DNA of 58,997 bases from JAGPUQ01 sp041594335 (GTDB lineage: Bacteria; Pseudomonadota; Gammaproteobacteria; Pseudomonadales; Porticoccaceae): contig JBFHML010000009.1 in assembly GCA_041594335.1 (NCBI GenBank), positions 1-58,997 on the forward strand, given 5' to 3'. Shown here piece after piece: positions 1 through 9,878 of this stretch. The notes under the pieces were generated by a model. That model saw only the letters and a list, made by a program, of their open reading frames with translations, did not search any database and had not been told where the DNA came from. The position numbers and the translations under genes are program-made. Every line of letters starts with the position of its first letter. Position 1 is the stretch's first letter.

Positions 1-2826
1 CAGCAGGAAGATGACAGTGATAACGAGATCAAAAAGCCGTTGAGTGAACAAGGTCTAGCGTTACCTTCTAACGGGGCCGATAGGGGTTTCCCGCCAATGA
101 TCTCCCGGCTGCATAACATGGATATCGCAGCGGGCCAGGCTACAGGAGTGCCGAAAGTCGATGGTGTTCAAAACCTGACATCGTATTTTCTGGTCGACAA
201 AGTCAACACCAAGACCAATGAATATGCGTCGGCAGGAGGAACTACCAATGCGATCGCTGCGCTTAGCGATCCCCGAGAATTGTTGGAAGCTCTACAGGGC
301 ATTGCCGGACAAATTAATTCGGTGAGCAGCTCCTATGTCGCGGTAACGGTGCCGGTCAATGCGGATAATCGAGTAACTTCACTGCCCCACGTATTTGTCG
401 CCCTGTTTCAGGTGGATGAGAACGGTAAGCCATTGTGGCCCGGTAACGTGAAGAAGCTCGACGTCGTTACTACGACGCTCTTGGATGGCTCCGAGCAACT
501 CGATGTCAAAGATGCCTTGGGCAATCCCGCCTTCAATCCTGTTACTGGTCGGATCAACGACGATGCATTGACGCTGTGGACGGTGCCCACTGCTGCTGAT
601 GTGGCCGCTGCCGATACAACCCGAGGAGAAATCTCTGGTCGAGACGGCAGTTCGGTTCGTCGTGGTGGCGCCGGGCATAAGATTCCCGGATATCGCTCAG
701 GTGGAGTTGGGCTGCGCAATTCCGACGCGGGAGCTCGACAGATCTTCCTTGAGCCCGAGAGCATCAATCCACTGGCGTTGTCCGGGAATGCCTTGCTTCC
801 CTTGGATGCCAGCGATGATCCCGGCGCATTGCGTGAGAATGTCGATGTACAGACCCGGTTTGGGTTTAGAGACACTACGGTCGCATGCGATGAGACGGAT
901 GGGACTTACTGTCTGAGTGCCATCAAAGAAGTGCTGGACGCCGCAGCCATTGCCTATCCAGGTAGCCCTAGTGCAGCCCAGAAGGAGGCCATGGCGAAGA
1001 ATGCCACGCAGGCGTTGTTGAAATGGATTCGCGGTATTGATGTCTTTGACGCGGATGCCGACAGTAGCCGCACCGATACTCGCCGTTGGCTGATGGGCGA
1101 CGTCCTCCACTCGCGGCCAGTGGCCATCAACTACGGTGCGCGTCCACCGGGTGGCAGCGGTTATTCGGAGGCGAACCAAGACGTACGTTTGGTTTTTGGC
1201 GCCAACGATGGGCTGATGCGGATGGTGCGTAATTCCTTGGCCGGAGCCTCTAAGCCCTCGGCCGTCACGCAACAAGGTGACGAATACGGGGAAGAAGTCT
1301 GGGCCTTTATGCCTCGCGGGCTACTCAGTCATGTACCGCGCTTGGCCATGACTGTTACCAACGTGGGTGTCAACCGCCCCTATGGGGTCGACGGCGAACC
1401 GACTCTGTTTACCATCGACACCAACCGGGACGGGATCATCGACAACGACAGTAGTTGTACCGTAGGTGCCGAGGATTGCGACCGAGCCTGGATCTATTTT
1501 GGACTCCGCCGGGGTGGCAAAAGTTACTATGCGCTCGATGTTTCCAACCCGGATGCTACAGCGCCCAAGCTCATGTGGAAGATCGACGAAAGCGTCCCAG
1601 GGTTTTCCGATCTAGGAATGACTTTCTCAACCCCTAGGGTAGGGTGGGTGCGGTTCGAGGATGATCCGGCGAATCAGTTCAATGATCCCGACGATGAGCC
1701 AGATCTGGGCAATATCAACGTGCCGGTACCGGTTGTCATCGTGGGTGGTGGGTATCATGGTCACGCGTTGACCGCCGGTGACCACCACGTGAGCGGCGCC
1801 GATAGCAAGGATAAGCTGACCTATTACGGAAATGATTCCGGCGAGGGTAATGCGGTTTTTCTCGTTCATGCGCGTACCGGTGAATTGGTCTGGAAGGTAA
1901 CGGGCGGCTCAGGAACCGATACGGCCACGGCAAGCTTTCACGCTGATATGACTCATGGGTTTGCGGCCGCGGTGGCGCCCATGGATGCGGACGGTGACAA
2001 TATTCTTGACCGGTTATATATCCCCGACACCGGCGGTAGGGTCTGGCGGATTGATATCCCGCAGTATGTACCGGGCGTGTCGCCGGCCAATCACCGAGCA
2101 CTTAACTGGAAGGCGACGATTCTTGCGAACTTGCGGCCGGCGGATGTCGCTGCGAATCCGGACGATGATCTAAGATTCTTTCATCACGCCACCGTGGTGC
2201 GCCGCGCTCGGGATAGTATGGGCGTATACGACGCCATCGCTGTGGGGTCCGGTGATCGCGCGCATCCGCAGTCGGAAACTAACAAGAACAACTGGTTCTT
2301 TCTCTTCAAGGACCGCTTGACCCGCAGCGGGGATGCCGCCGTGGCGTCGCGTAGCCCGTTGGTTCCGAGCAATCTGTTGAATGTTACCGACAACTGCTTT
2401 AATGGGTCTTCCGGTGGGGACTCCTGTACCGCTGACCAACTGGAGCATGGTTGGCGTCTGGCGCTGGAGGAGAACGGTGAAAAGAATCTTTCATCCCCAT
2501 TTATTGGTGGCAATGGCATCATTTTCACGACCTATCTGCCGCAGGGCAGTGGGCCTGATGACGACCCTTGTGCGCCGTTAGGAACTTCTCGCCTTTATCA
2601 GGTCGGGCTCGATAAAGGGGAGCCGTTGCGTTTCTTGCATAGTGTCGTCGGTGACACCTTCAGTAAAACTGACCGGTGGATCAACCTGTACTCCGGCATT
2701 GATGGCGGGGTTGTAGCCGTTAGCCCGGAGTTCTGGATTACCGCCAGCGGTAAGAGCGGCAAGAATCCGCCACAAAAGCCGGTCCAGTTCTATTGGCGGG
2801 AGAGCGGAGTGGATACCGTAAAATAG
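1..2826 (+). CDS. pilY1: PilY1-type pilus tip/biogenesis protein, C-terminal part (5' end outside window)
   Basis: The frame is open from base 1 with no stop, so the true start lies upstream. An in-frame TTG at 40 is probably internal. About 941 residues remain. Blade motifs of the PilY1/PilC C-terminal beta-propeller are visible: GDVLHSRPV (near base 1096), FGANDGLM, FGLRRGGKSYYALDV and DTGGRVWRIDI. The acidic loop DADGDNILD just before the last motif sits where PilY1 proteins bind calcium, which in Pseudomonas tunes pilus extension and retraction. Family members are exported, associate with the pilus tip and act in adhesion and surface sensing. A pilE-type minor pilin follows 149 bp downstream, as in Pseudomonas, where pilE follows pilY1. 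The other minor pilin genes are presumably upstream of the window. Identity is secure; the N-terminal domain cannot be judged. Confidence 0.93.
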   Translation, partial: QQEDDSDNEIKKPLSEQGLALPSNGADRGFPPMISRLHNMDIAAGQATGVPKVDGVQNLTSYFLVDKVNTKTNEYASAGGTTNAIAALSDPRELLEALQGIAGQINSVSSSYVAVTVPVNADNRVTSLPHVFVALFQVDENGKPLWPGNVKKLDVVTTTLLDGSEQLDVKDALGNPAFNPVTGRINDDALTLWTVPTAADVAAADTTRGEISGRDGSSVRRGGAGHKIPGYRSGGVGLRNSDAGARQIFLEPESINPLALSGNALLPLDASDDPGALRENVDVQTRFGFRDTTVACDETDGTYCLSAIKEVLDAAAIAYPGSPSAAQKEAMAKNATQALLKWIRGIDVFDADADSSRTDTRRWLMGDVLHSRPVAINYGARPPGGSGYSEANQDVRLVFGANDGLMRMVRNSLAGASKPSAVTQQGDEYGEEVWAFMPRGLLSHVPRLAMTVTNVGVNRPYGVDGEPTLFTIDTNRDGIIDNDSSCTVGAEDCDRAWIYFGLRRGGKSYYALDVSNPDATAPKLMWKIDESVPGFSDLGMTFSTPRVGWVRFEDDPANQFNDPDDEPDLGNINVPVPVVIVGGGYHGHALTAGDHHVSGADSKDKLTYYGNDSGEGNAVFLVHARTGELVWKVTGGSGTDTATASFHADMTHGFAAAVAPMDADGDNILDRLYIPDTGGRVWRIDIPQYVPGVSPANHRALNWKATILANLRPADVAANPDDDLRFFHHATVVRRARDSMGVYDAIAVGSGDRAHPQSETNKNNWFFLFKDRLTRSGDAAVASRSPLVPSNLLNVTDNCFNGSSGGDSCTADQLEHGWRLALEENGEKNLSSPFIGGNGIIFTTYLPQGSGPDDDPCAPLGTSRLYQVGLDKGEPLRFLHSVVGDTFSKTDRWINLYSGIDGGVVAVSPEFWITASGKSGKNPPQKPVQFYWRESGVDTVK

Positions 2827-2975
2827 GGGTTCCAGCAGGAGCGTGGTGCGATCACTGGGCCGGGGTAGCGCGAGTGATCGTGGCGAACTTGATGCCCAGT
2901 TGACGCAAGCGGCGCTTGGTGTCGGCGCTGCGGCGATAGGGCCTTGTGGATCAATGGATTAGAGGATCGATAGCC

Positions 2976-3428
2976 ATGCGAGATACCAGCCAGCTCCAGC
3001 AAGCGGGCGTCACTTTGCTGGAAATGATGGTGGTGGTGGCCATCGTTGCCATTTTGGTCGCAGTCGCTTATCCGTCCTACCAGGACCACATCGTGCGCTC
3101 CAACCGTGCCGTGGGCGCCGCTACCCTGCTGGAGGTCGCCGCCCGCCAGGAGCAGTTTTTCGCCAACAATGCGAGTTACGCCAGTACCACGGCACAGATG
3201 GGCTATCCCGCCGCCTATCAGGTCAACCGTGACGGTGAGCAGGGGACGGCGGCTACCAGCATCTATCTCATAACGGTGGCTAACGTCTCCTCCGCTCCTG
3301 CGTTGGATTACACGCTGACGGCGACACCACAGAACTGGCAGACGCGAGATACCTATTGTGGCAACCTCACACTGAATGATCGTGGGGTGAAGGGCCAGAG
3401 TGGCGCCGGTGAGCGTTGCTGGGAGTAG
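2976..3428 (+). CDS. pilE: Type IV minor pilin, PilE family
   Basis: A 150-residue prepilin. I chose the ATG at 2976, preceded by AGAGGA, over an upstream in-frame start at 2946, because it gives a short basic leader. The prepilin peptidase site is QQAG|VTLLE: Gly at -1, Glu at +5, and Val instead of the usual Phe at +1. A long hydrophobic helix MMVVVAIVAILVAVAYPSYQ follows. The C-terminal cysteines in DTYCGNLTL and AGERCWE can form the pilin D-loop disulfide. It is secreted to the inner membrane, cleaved and N-methylated by PilD, and joins the minor pilin/PilY1 complex that primes pilus assembly. Position after pilY1 matches the Pseudomonas order. The 149-bp spacer holds no convincing gene. 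Confidence 0.92.
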   Translation: MRDTSQLQQAGVTLLEMMVVVAIVAILVAVAYPSYQDHIVRSNRAVGAATLLEVAARQEQFFANNASYASTTAQMGYPAAYQVNRDGEQGTAATSIYLITVANVSSAPALDYTLTATPQNWQTRDTYCGNLTLNDRGVKGQSGAGERCWE

Positions 3429-3567
3429 CTCTCGGCCTTGAGTGGTCGATCAGCTGTCGGGTGCGCTGCGCTTACCCGGCTTACAGATGCTTCCGGTGGC
3501 GGATGGGTTTACCGACGCTTCCCCTGCCCGGCCTATGGGCACAACGTCCGGCAACCGATGCCGCCGC

Positions 3568-4968
<1,401 letters not shown>

Positions 4969-4998
4969 TTTGATGTCTCACGGTTGCGGAAATGGCGG

Positions 4999-6627
4999 TC
5001 ATTTTTCCTTGGGTTCGATCAGGCGATCGGGGTGGGCGAAGCGAATCCGAAAGCAGGCCCCCTCGCCATCGTTGCCTGTTTCCGATGCTGTCTGGTCGAG
5101 CTCCAGTGTTGCATGATTCATTTCACAAAGTTCCCGGGAAATATACAAGCCGAGGCCGGTGCCGTCGTGGGATGTAGTGAAAAAGGGTTCAAACAGGTGC
5201 TCACGGGCAGCGGACGAAATGCCTGTGCCGCGATCGCGGACCTCCAGCCAGGGGCGTCCGCTCACGACATCGATGCCGGTGTGAATGCCAGCCCAGCGTC
5301 GCCCGTGGTGCCGCTCGCTGTGCCGCAGTGCGTTGTCGATCAAGTTCGTCAGTACTTGGCGAAGGTGGGTCGTGTCGAAGGCTATGGTTGTCGGCGAGCC
5401 GGTGCGAATCTCGATCGTTTCGTCCAGGCTCGGTAGCTTTTTGCGATCATCGGCGAACTCGCGCACCCAGGCTTGGAGCTCAAAGCGGGACCCTTCGGCG
5501 GGGTGCTGGCGCGATAGATTGAGCACATTTTCGACAATGTCGTTGATCCGGCTGGTGTGGGTGACCACGATCTCCGCGAGTCGCTGTGTTTGCGCGTCCG
5601 CGGCCCCGCTTTCCCGAAGTAATTGCGCCGCGTGGCTGACAGCCCCGAGGGGGTTGCGGATTTCATGAGCGATTCCGGCGGTGAGTTTGCCCAGTGAGGC
5701 GAGCTTGAGTTCCTGGGCTCGTTGGGCCTGGGCGCGATTATCCTCCAGAAAGATCAACGAGCGGTCGCCACTATCCTGTTCCAGTGGGGCGAAGTTCGAT
5801 TGAACTTCATTCCCGGCGATACGCAGTACTGGAGGGTGCAGCCAGGGGTAGATCTGCCAACGCTGGTACAGACGATGGAGCTCTGGAACGACGCTCAGGC
5901 GTTGGCGCGGCACCAGTGGGCGTTGGCGTTGGTGACCGCCGAGTAGCATCACTGCTGCCTGGTTGATGAGTTCGATCTCCCCGGCGCGATCAACGACAAT
6001 CAGGCCGGTGCGCATGCGTTGAATGATGCGCTCGTTGAGTTGCTCCAATCGACTGGTTTCATCAGCCTGCAGCGCTTGTTGGCGGCGAGCGTCGCGCAGC
6101 AGGGCGCTGAGCTTGCCGACGGTGATCGCCACCGCGAACAGGAGGGCACCCAACAGCCCCGCTGCAAAGAGGTTGGGGTCGGCATCGCGCAAACCCAGCG
6201 ATGTTTCCTGGGTCAGCAGGGTCAGGCTGGCCATTGCAGCCAGTAGCAAGCTGAGCCGGCTTGTCAGGACCACCGCGGCGCAGGCCACGGTGATCATCAT
6301 GGGTAGCGCAAAACCACTGTCGAGCCCGCCGCAGGCGGCGGTAAGAACCCCTAGGGTGGCGACATCGAGGAGTAGGTGAGCAAAGAATGCGGGGTCGCCG
6401 AGCACAAAACCACGGCTCAGTGCATGCAGAATAAAGGCGGTCGAAGTGGCTGCGAAGAGGTAGGTGCCCAAGCCGTACATCACCGGATGTAAGGTGGCGA
6501 ACAGCTCTTGCGCTGCGCCGCTGAGCAACAGGGCGAGAAACAGCAGCGAGAAGGTCGCCCGATGAAGGGCGTAGACTTTGATCGCGCTGCTGATGCGGTG
6601 GCCGTCGTTTCGCGGACCGTGCGTCAT
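4999..6627 (-). CDS. pilS: Sensor histidine kinase PilS
   Basis: A 542-residue kinase. The N-terminal 180 residues are mostly hydrophobic and fit the six membrane segments of PilS, which in Pseudomonas sense PilA levels in the inner membrane. A PAS-like segment follows (about 195-290, RTGLIVVDRAGEIELINQAA). The HisKA motif GIAHEIRNPLG places the phosphorylated His at 321. The ATPase part has an N box (LTNLIDNALRHS), a G1 box (VRDRGTGIS) and a G2 box (GTGLGLYIS). It precedes pilR by 30 bp. The start at 6627 is 78 bp from the divergent nadE start. Confidence 0.94.
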   Translation of the reverse strand: MTHGPRNDGHRISSAIKVYALHRATFSLLFLALLLSGAAQELFATLHPVMYGLGTYLFAATSTAFILHALSRGFVLGDPAFFAHLLLDVATLGVLTAACGGLDSGFALPMMITVACAAVVLTSRLSLLLAAMASLTLLTQETSLGLRDADPNLFAAGLLGALLFAVAITVGKLSALLRDARRQQALQADETSRLEQLNERIIQRMRTGLIVVDRAGEIELINQAAVMLLGGHQRQRPLVPRQRLSVVPELHRLYQRWQIYPWLHPPVLRIAGNEVQSNFAPLEQDSGDRSLIFLEDNRAQAQRAQELKLASLGKLTAGIAHEIRNPLGAVSHAAQLLRESGAADAQTQRLAEIVVTHTSRINDIVENVLNLSRQHPAEGSRFELQAWVREFADDRKKLPSLDETIEIRTGSPTTIAFDTTHLRQVLTNLIDNALRHSERHHGRRWAGIHTGIDVVSGRPWLEVRDRGTGISSAAREHLFEPFFTTSHDGTGLGLYISRELCEMNHATLELDQTASETGNDGEGACFRIRFAHPDRLIEPKEK

Positions 6628-6639
6628 GACGTTCCCGTT

Positions 6640-6660
6640 AATTTTGCGAGCAGCGAAATT
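6640..6660. promoter_or_regulatory. Imperfect inverted repeat in the pilS/nadE divergent spacer
   Basis: Arms AATTTTGC (6640-6647) and GCGAAATT (6653-6660) pair at 7 of 8 positions around a 5-nt spacer. They lie in the only AT-rich stretch between pilS and nadE. It may be a regulator site or part of a promoter; nothing here identifies the binding protein. Confidence 0.3.
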
Positions 6661-6705
6661 TTAGCCGAGAATGGCCGCTTTCCCGCTGCCCGTACGCGCC
6701 ACCGC

Positions 6706-8334
6706 ATGAAACGGCTCTCCATCGCCCTGGCACAGCTCAATCCCCTGGTCGGGGATATTCCCGGCAACGCTGAGCGCATTGTTCACGCATTGCAACAGGC
6801 GCGTGACCGCCATCGGGCGCACATTGTGGTATTTCCTGAGCTGTCTTTGATCGGGTATCCGCCAGAAGACTTGCTGCTGCGACCCGCGTTGCAGGCGCGG
6901 GTCGAGCGTGGGCTCGAAAAGGTGATGTCCGCTTGCCACGGAATCGTAGCGGTGATCGGGTACCCATGGCGAGCTGGTGACAGCCTCTACAATGCCGCCG
7001 GTGTAATCCGCGACGGCGAGCTCGTTGCCCGCTATCACAAGCAATGTCTTCCAAACTACCAGGTATTTGACGAGCAACGGTATTTTGTCGCCGGCGCTGA
7101 ATCATGCGTGGTGGAACTCTACGGCGTGCCGACGGCCATTACGATTTGTGAGGATGTCTGGCGGCCGGAACCCACCGCGGCCTCGGCCAGGGCCGGCGCG
7201 CGGCTAATGATCAACCTCAACGCTTCCCCTTTCCATCGCGGCAAGCAGGAACGCCGTCAAGCTGTGTTGGCTGCGCGGGCCCGAGAGGGTCGAATGCCGA
7301 TCGTTTATGTGAATCAGGTCGGAGGGCAAGACGAGTTGATCTTCGATGGCGGCTCGATGCTGGTGGATGCCGGCGGGGCAGTCTGTTTTCAGGCACCGCA
7401 ACTGGCGTCGGGTGTCTTTCCGGTGACCATCGATTTGGTCGATGGTCATCCGGAGATCGCGCGCCAGCAGATCACCCCCGCGTTGGAGCCGCTGGCCTCC
7501 GTGTATGGGGCCCTGGTGCTGGGCGTGCAGGACTATGTGCGCAAGAATGGTTTTCAGGGGGTGGTGATCGGTCTTTCGGGTGGCATCGACTCGGCGCTCA
7601 CCTTGGCGATTGCAGTGGATGCGCTGGGGGCGGAGCAAGTCGAGGCGGTGATGCTCCCCTATCGCTATACATCGGATCTGAGCCGCGACCTGGCTGCCGA
7701 TGAAGCGGAACGCCTTGGTGTACGGTATCGGACCATTGATATTGCACCGGTGGTCGATGCCAGCATGGCGGCGCTGGCCGAGGAGTTTCAGGGTCTGGAT
7801 GCCGACAAGACCGAAGAGAATCTGCAGGCGCGGGCACGCGGCATGCTGCTGATGGCGATCTCTAATAAAAAGGGTTGCCTGGTGTTGACTACGGGCAACA
7901 AGAGCGAGATGGCGGTCGGCTACGCGACCCTTTATGGCGACATGGCCGGCGGTCTGGATGTACTCAAGGATGTGCCCAAGGTTACGGTGTTCGAACTCGC
8001 CCGCTATCGCAATACATTATCTCCGGTGATTCCGGAAGCGGTCATTACCCGCCCGCCGTCTGCTGAGCTTGCCCCAGATCAAAAGGACGAGGATTCGTTG
8101 CCTCCCTATCCAGTGCTCGATCGCATCCTGGAGCGCTACGTAGAACAGGACGCGAGTGCCGAGGACCTGATTGCCGAAGGGTTTCCTGCTGCAGAAGTCC
8201 ACCGCGTGCTGCGTATGGTGGATCTCAATGAATACAAGCGCCGTCAAGCGCCGGTCGGCCTGCGTGTCAGCCAGCGCGCCTTTGGCCGCGACCGACGTTA
8301 CCCCATCACCAATGGCTGGCGGTCCGAGAATTGA
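6706..8334 (+). CDS. nadE: Glutamine-dependent NAD+ synthetase
   Basis: A 542-residue two-domain enzyme making NAD+ from deamido-NAD+, ATP and glutamine in the cytosol. The N-terminal nitrilase-type glutaminase has the triad Glu45 (VFPELSLIGY), Lys112 (RYHKQCLPNY) and Cys148 (ITICEDVW). The synthetase domain has the ATP pyrophosphatase loop SGGIDS at 291-296, and TTGNKSEMAVGYATLYGDMA is the conserved C-terminal block. The frame extends upstream to 6508, but the protein family begins at MKRLSIALAQLNP, so I place the start at 6706. No strong ribosome binding site is visible. It is divergent from pilS. Confidence 0.95.
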   Translation: MKRLSIALAQLNPLVGDIPGNAERIVHALQQARDRHRAHIVVFPELSLIGYPPEDLLLRPALQARVERGLEKVMSACHGIVAVIGYPWRAGDSLYNAAGVIRDGELVARYHKQCLPNYQVFDEQRYFVAGAESCVVELYGVPTAITICEDVWRPEPTAASARAGARLMINLNASPFHRGKQERRQAVLAARAREGRMPIVYVNQVGGQDELIFDGGSMLVDAGGAVCFQAPQLASGVFPVTIDLVDGHPEIARQQITPALEPLASVYGALVLGVQDYVRKNGFQGVVIGLSGGIDSALTLAIAVDALGAEQVEAVMLPYRYTSDLSRDLAADEAERLGVRYRTIDIAPVVDASMAALAEEFQGLDADKTEENLQARARGMLLMAISNKKGCLVLTTGNKSEMAVGYATLYGDMAGGLDVLKDVPKVTVFELARYRNTLSPVIPEAVITRPPSAELAPDQKDEDSLPPYPVLDRILERYVEQDASAEDLIAEGFPAAEVHRVLRMVDLNEYKRRQAPVGLRVSQRAFGRDRRYPITNGWRSEN

Positions 8335-8354
8335 CCCGGCCTACGGCCGCGCTT

Positions 8355-8481
8355 CGTAGCCCACACCCTAGCGTGGATAAGCCGAAGGCGCAGCTATCCG
8401 TCGGGAACCCGTAGGCCGGATCAGCGCAGGCCCTCGGCGGCGGGCGGGACGGGTAAGTGTCCATGCGCCAAGCGCATGGAC
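8355..8481. repeat. REP-like GC-rich repeat and hairpin after nadE
   Basis: The 177-bp convergent gap after nadE holds a REP-style stretch, GTAGCCC...GTGGATAAGC...GCTATCCGTC...GTAGGCCGGATC (8355-8425). At 8459-8481 there is a perfect 9-bp stem (GTCCATGCG/CGCATGGAC) with a 5-nt loop. There is no T run, so it is not a clear intrinsic terminator. I see only one copy in the window; resemblance to intergenic REP elements is from memory of their general form. Confidence 0.4.
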
Positions 8482-8511
8482 AGCGAGACGGAGTGCGCGC
8501 CCGATACCGCC

Positions 8512-9663
8512 TCAGCGCACCTTCAGCCCCAGGGTGCTGGCGATCAGATTGCGCAGCATCTGCGAACTGCCGGCGGCGATAGTGGTGCTGCGCGCATCGC
8601 GGTAGTGGCGCTGCATGTCGTACTCCATCATGTAAGAGTAGCCGCCGAGGATCTGCATGCCCTGGTTGGCGACCTCGGCAAAGGTTTCGGAGCCAAACAG
8701 CTTGGCCTCGGTGACTTCGCGCAGCGCCGACTCGCCCTTGGCCACCTTTGCTGCGGCGCGCAACATCAGCATCCGCGCCGCATCCACCTTGGTTTGCATG
8801 TCGGCGAGCAAATGGGCGATGGCTTGGAATTCACCGATCGGTCGACCGAATTGCTTGCGATCTTTGGCATAGGCGAGGGCTTGATCGACGACGGTTTGCG
8901 CGTTGCCCACATAGCCGGCGGAGGTGACGATGCGCTCGAACAGCAGGCCCGAGAGCATACAGTTCCAGCCACCGTTGACCGCACCGACCCGTTGCGCATC
9001 GCTGACCCGTACCTTGTCGAAAAACACCTCGTTGAGGCCCAGCATATTGGCGCCGAAGGTGCGCAGCCGGCGCGTGGTGACTCCGGGCGTGTCGTTGGGG
9101 ACCAAAAATGCGGTGATGCCTTTCTGGTAGGGGGCATCGGGGTCGGTCTTGCAATAGAGCGTAATCACGTTGTCCTTGGCGTCGGCGGCGGTCGAAAACA
9201 CCTTTTGACCCTGGATGATCCAGTGATCGCCGTCGGATACGGCGAGGGTGCGCATATTGCCCACATCCGATCCCGCATCGGGTTCGGTCATGGAGATGGA
9301 CATGCGAATTTCGCCTTGGATGAGTCGCGGCAGCCACGTCGCCTTCTGATCTTCGCTGCCATTGTTCAAAAGCGTCAGGCCGCTGAACACCGAGAGACCA
9401 TAGGCTTCCAGAAAGCTGTAGGCCTTGCGCCCCAGTTCCTCGCCGACCAAGGCCATGTCGATGACGTTGCCGCCGGAGCCGCCGTAGCTTTCGGGAAACG
9501 GCAGGCCGATCAGGCCCATCTCAACCCAGGCGTCGTAGACCGCGTAGGGATAGCGCCCATTTTCATCGTGCTCTCGGATGTATTCCGGGGTCGCCTTGGC
9601 ATCCATCATGCGGCGTAGATTGTCGAGCAGGAGGTGCTGTTCCTCGGTGTAGTCGAAGTTCAT
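8512..9663 (-). CDS. Acyl-CoA dehydrogenase
   Basis: A 383-residue flavoenzyme that introduces an alpha-beta double bond into an acyl-CoA. Family motifs: the FAD/substrate block MTEPDAGSDVGNM (about 125-137), DRKQFGRPIGEFQAI (268-282) and GGYSYMMEYDMQRHYRDAR (340-358). The usual C-terminal catalytic Glu is absent: TIAAGSSQ has Ala364 where MCAD-type enzymes have Glu. A Glu at 243 in SGLLFERIV matches the position used by isovaleryl-CoA and long-chain dehydrogenases, so it is probably still active. It lies alone between nadE and pilU, with no acyl-CoA partner gene adjacent, so the substrate is unknown. Confidence 0.9.
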   Translation of the reverse strand: MNFDYTEEQHLLLDNLRRMMDAKATPEYIREHDENGRYPYAVYDAWVEMGLIGLPFPESYGGSGGNVIDMALVGEELGRKAYSFLEAYGLSVFSGLTLLNNGSEDQKATWLPRLIQGEIRMSISMTEPDAGSDVGNMRTLAVSDGDHWIIQGQKVFSTAADAKDNVITLYCKTDPDAPYQKGITAFLVPNDTPGVTTRRLRTFGANMLGLNEVFFDKVRVSDAQRVGAVNGGWNCMLSGLLFERIVTSAGYVGNAQTVVDQALAYAKDRKQFGRPIGEFQAIAHLLADMQTKVDAARMLMLRAAAKVAKGESALREVTEAKLFGSETFAEVANQGMQILGGYSYMMEYDMQRHYRDARSTTIAAGSSQMLRNLIASTLGLKVR

Positions 9664-9878
9664 GATTGGCGTCTCGGCACGGTTGGGCGAGAGTTGGAAG
9701 CCGTTTGCGGTGCTGCGGAAGCGGGGTTCGTCGATTTCGACTATAGCAGCGATCAGTGGCTTCGTCAGGACGCGCAGGCTCTGCCTTCCGGTTGGGTGCC
9801 GACGGCGGTGGTCTACAATCTGGCAGCCAGGAAATGGCGTGCGACGCGCTTATGCGCCGACGGCAATCCTTTTCTTCG

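Noticed and set aside
2849..2880. Inverted repeat CGATCACT/AGTGATCG after pilY1 as a terminator
   Set aside because: Loop is 16 nt and no T run follows on either strand.
2852..2953. A minus-strand 30-codon stretch ending in TGA in the pilY1-pilE gap, basic and gene-like (SADTKRRLRQLGIKF)
   Set aside because: Too short, no start codon or binding site, and no recognised family; could be a gene remnant but cannot be supported.
8476..9618. 380-codon plus-strand open frame
   Set aside because: Antisense shadow of the acyl-CoA dehydrogenase gene; no domain recognisable.
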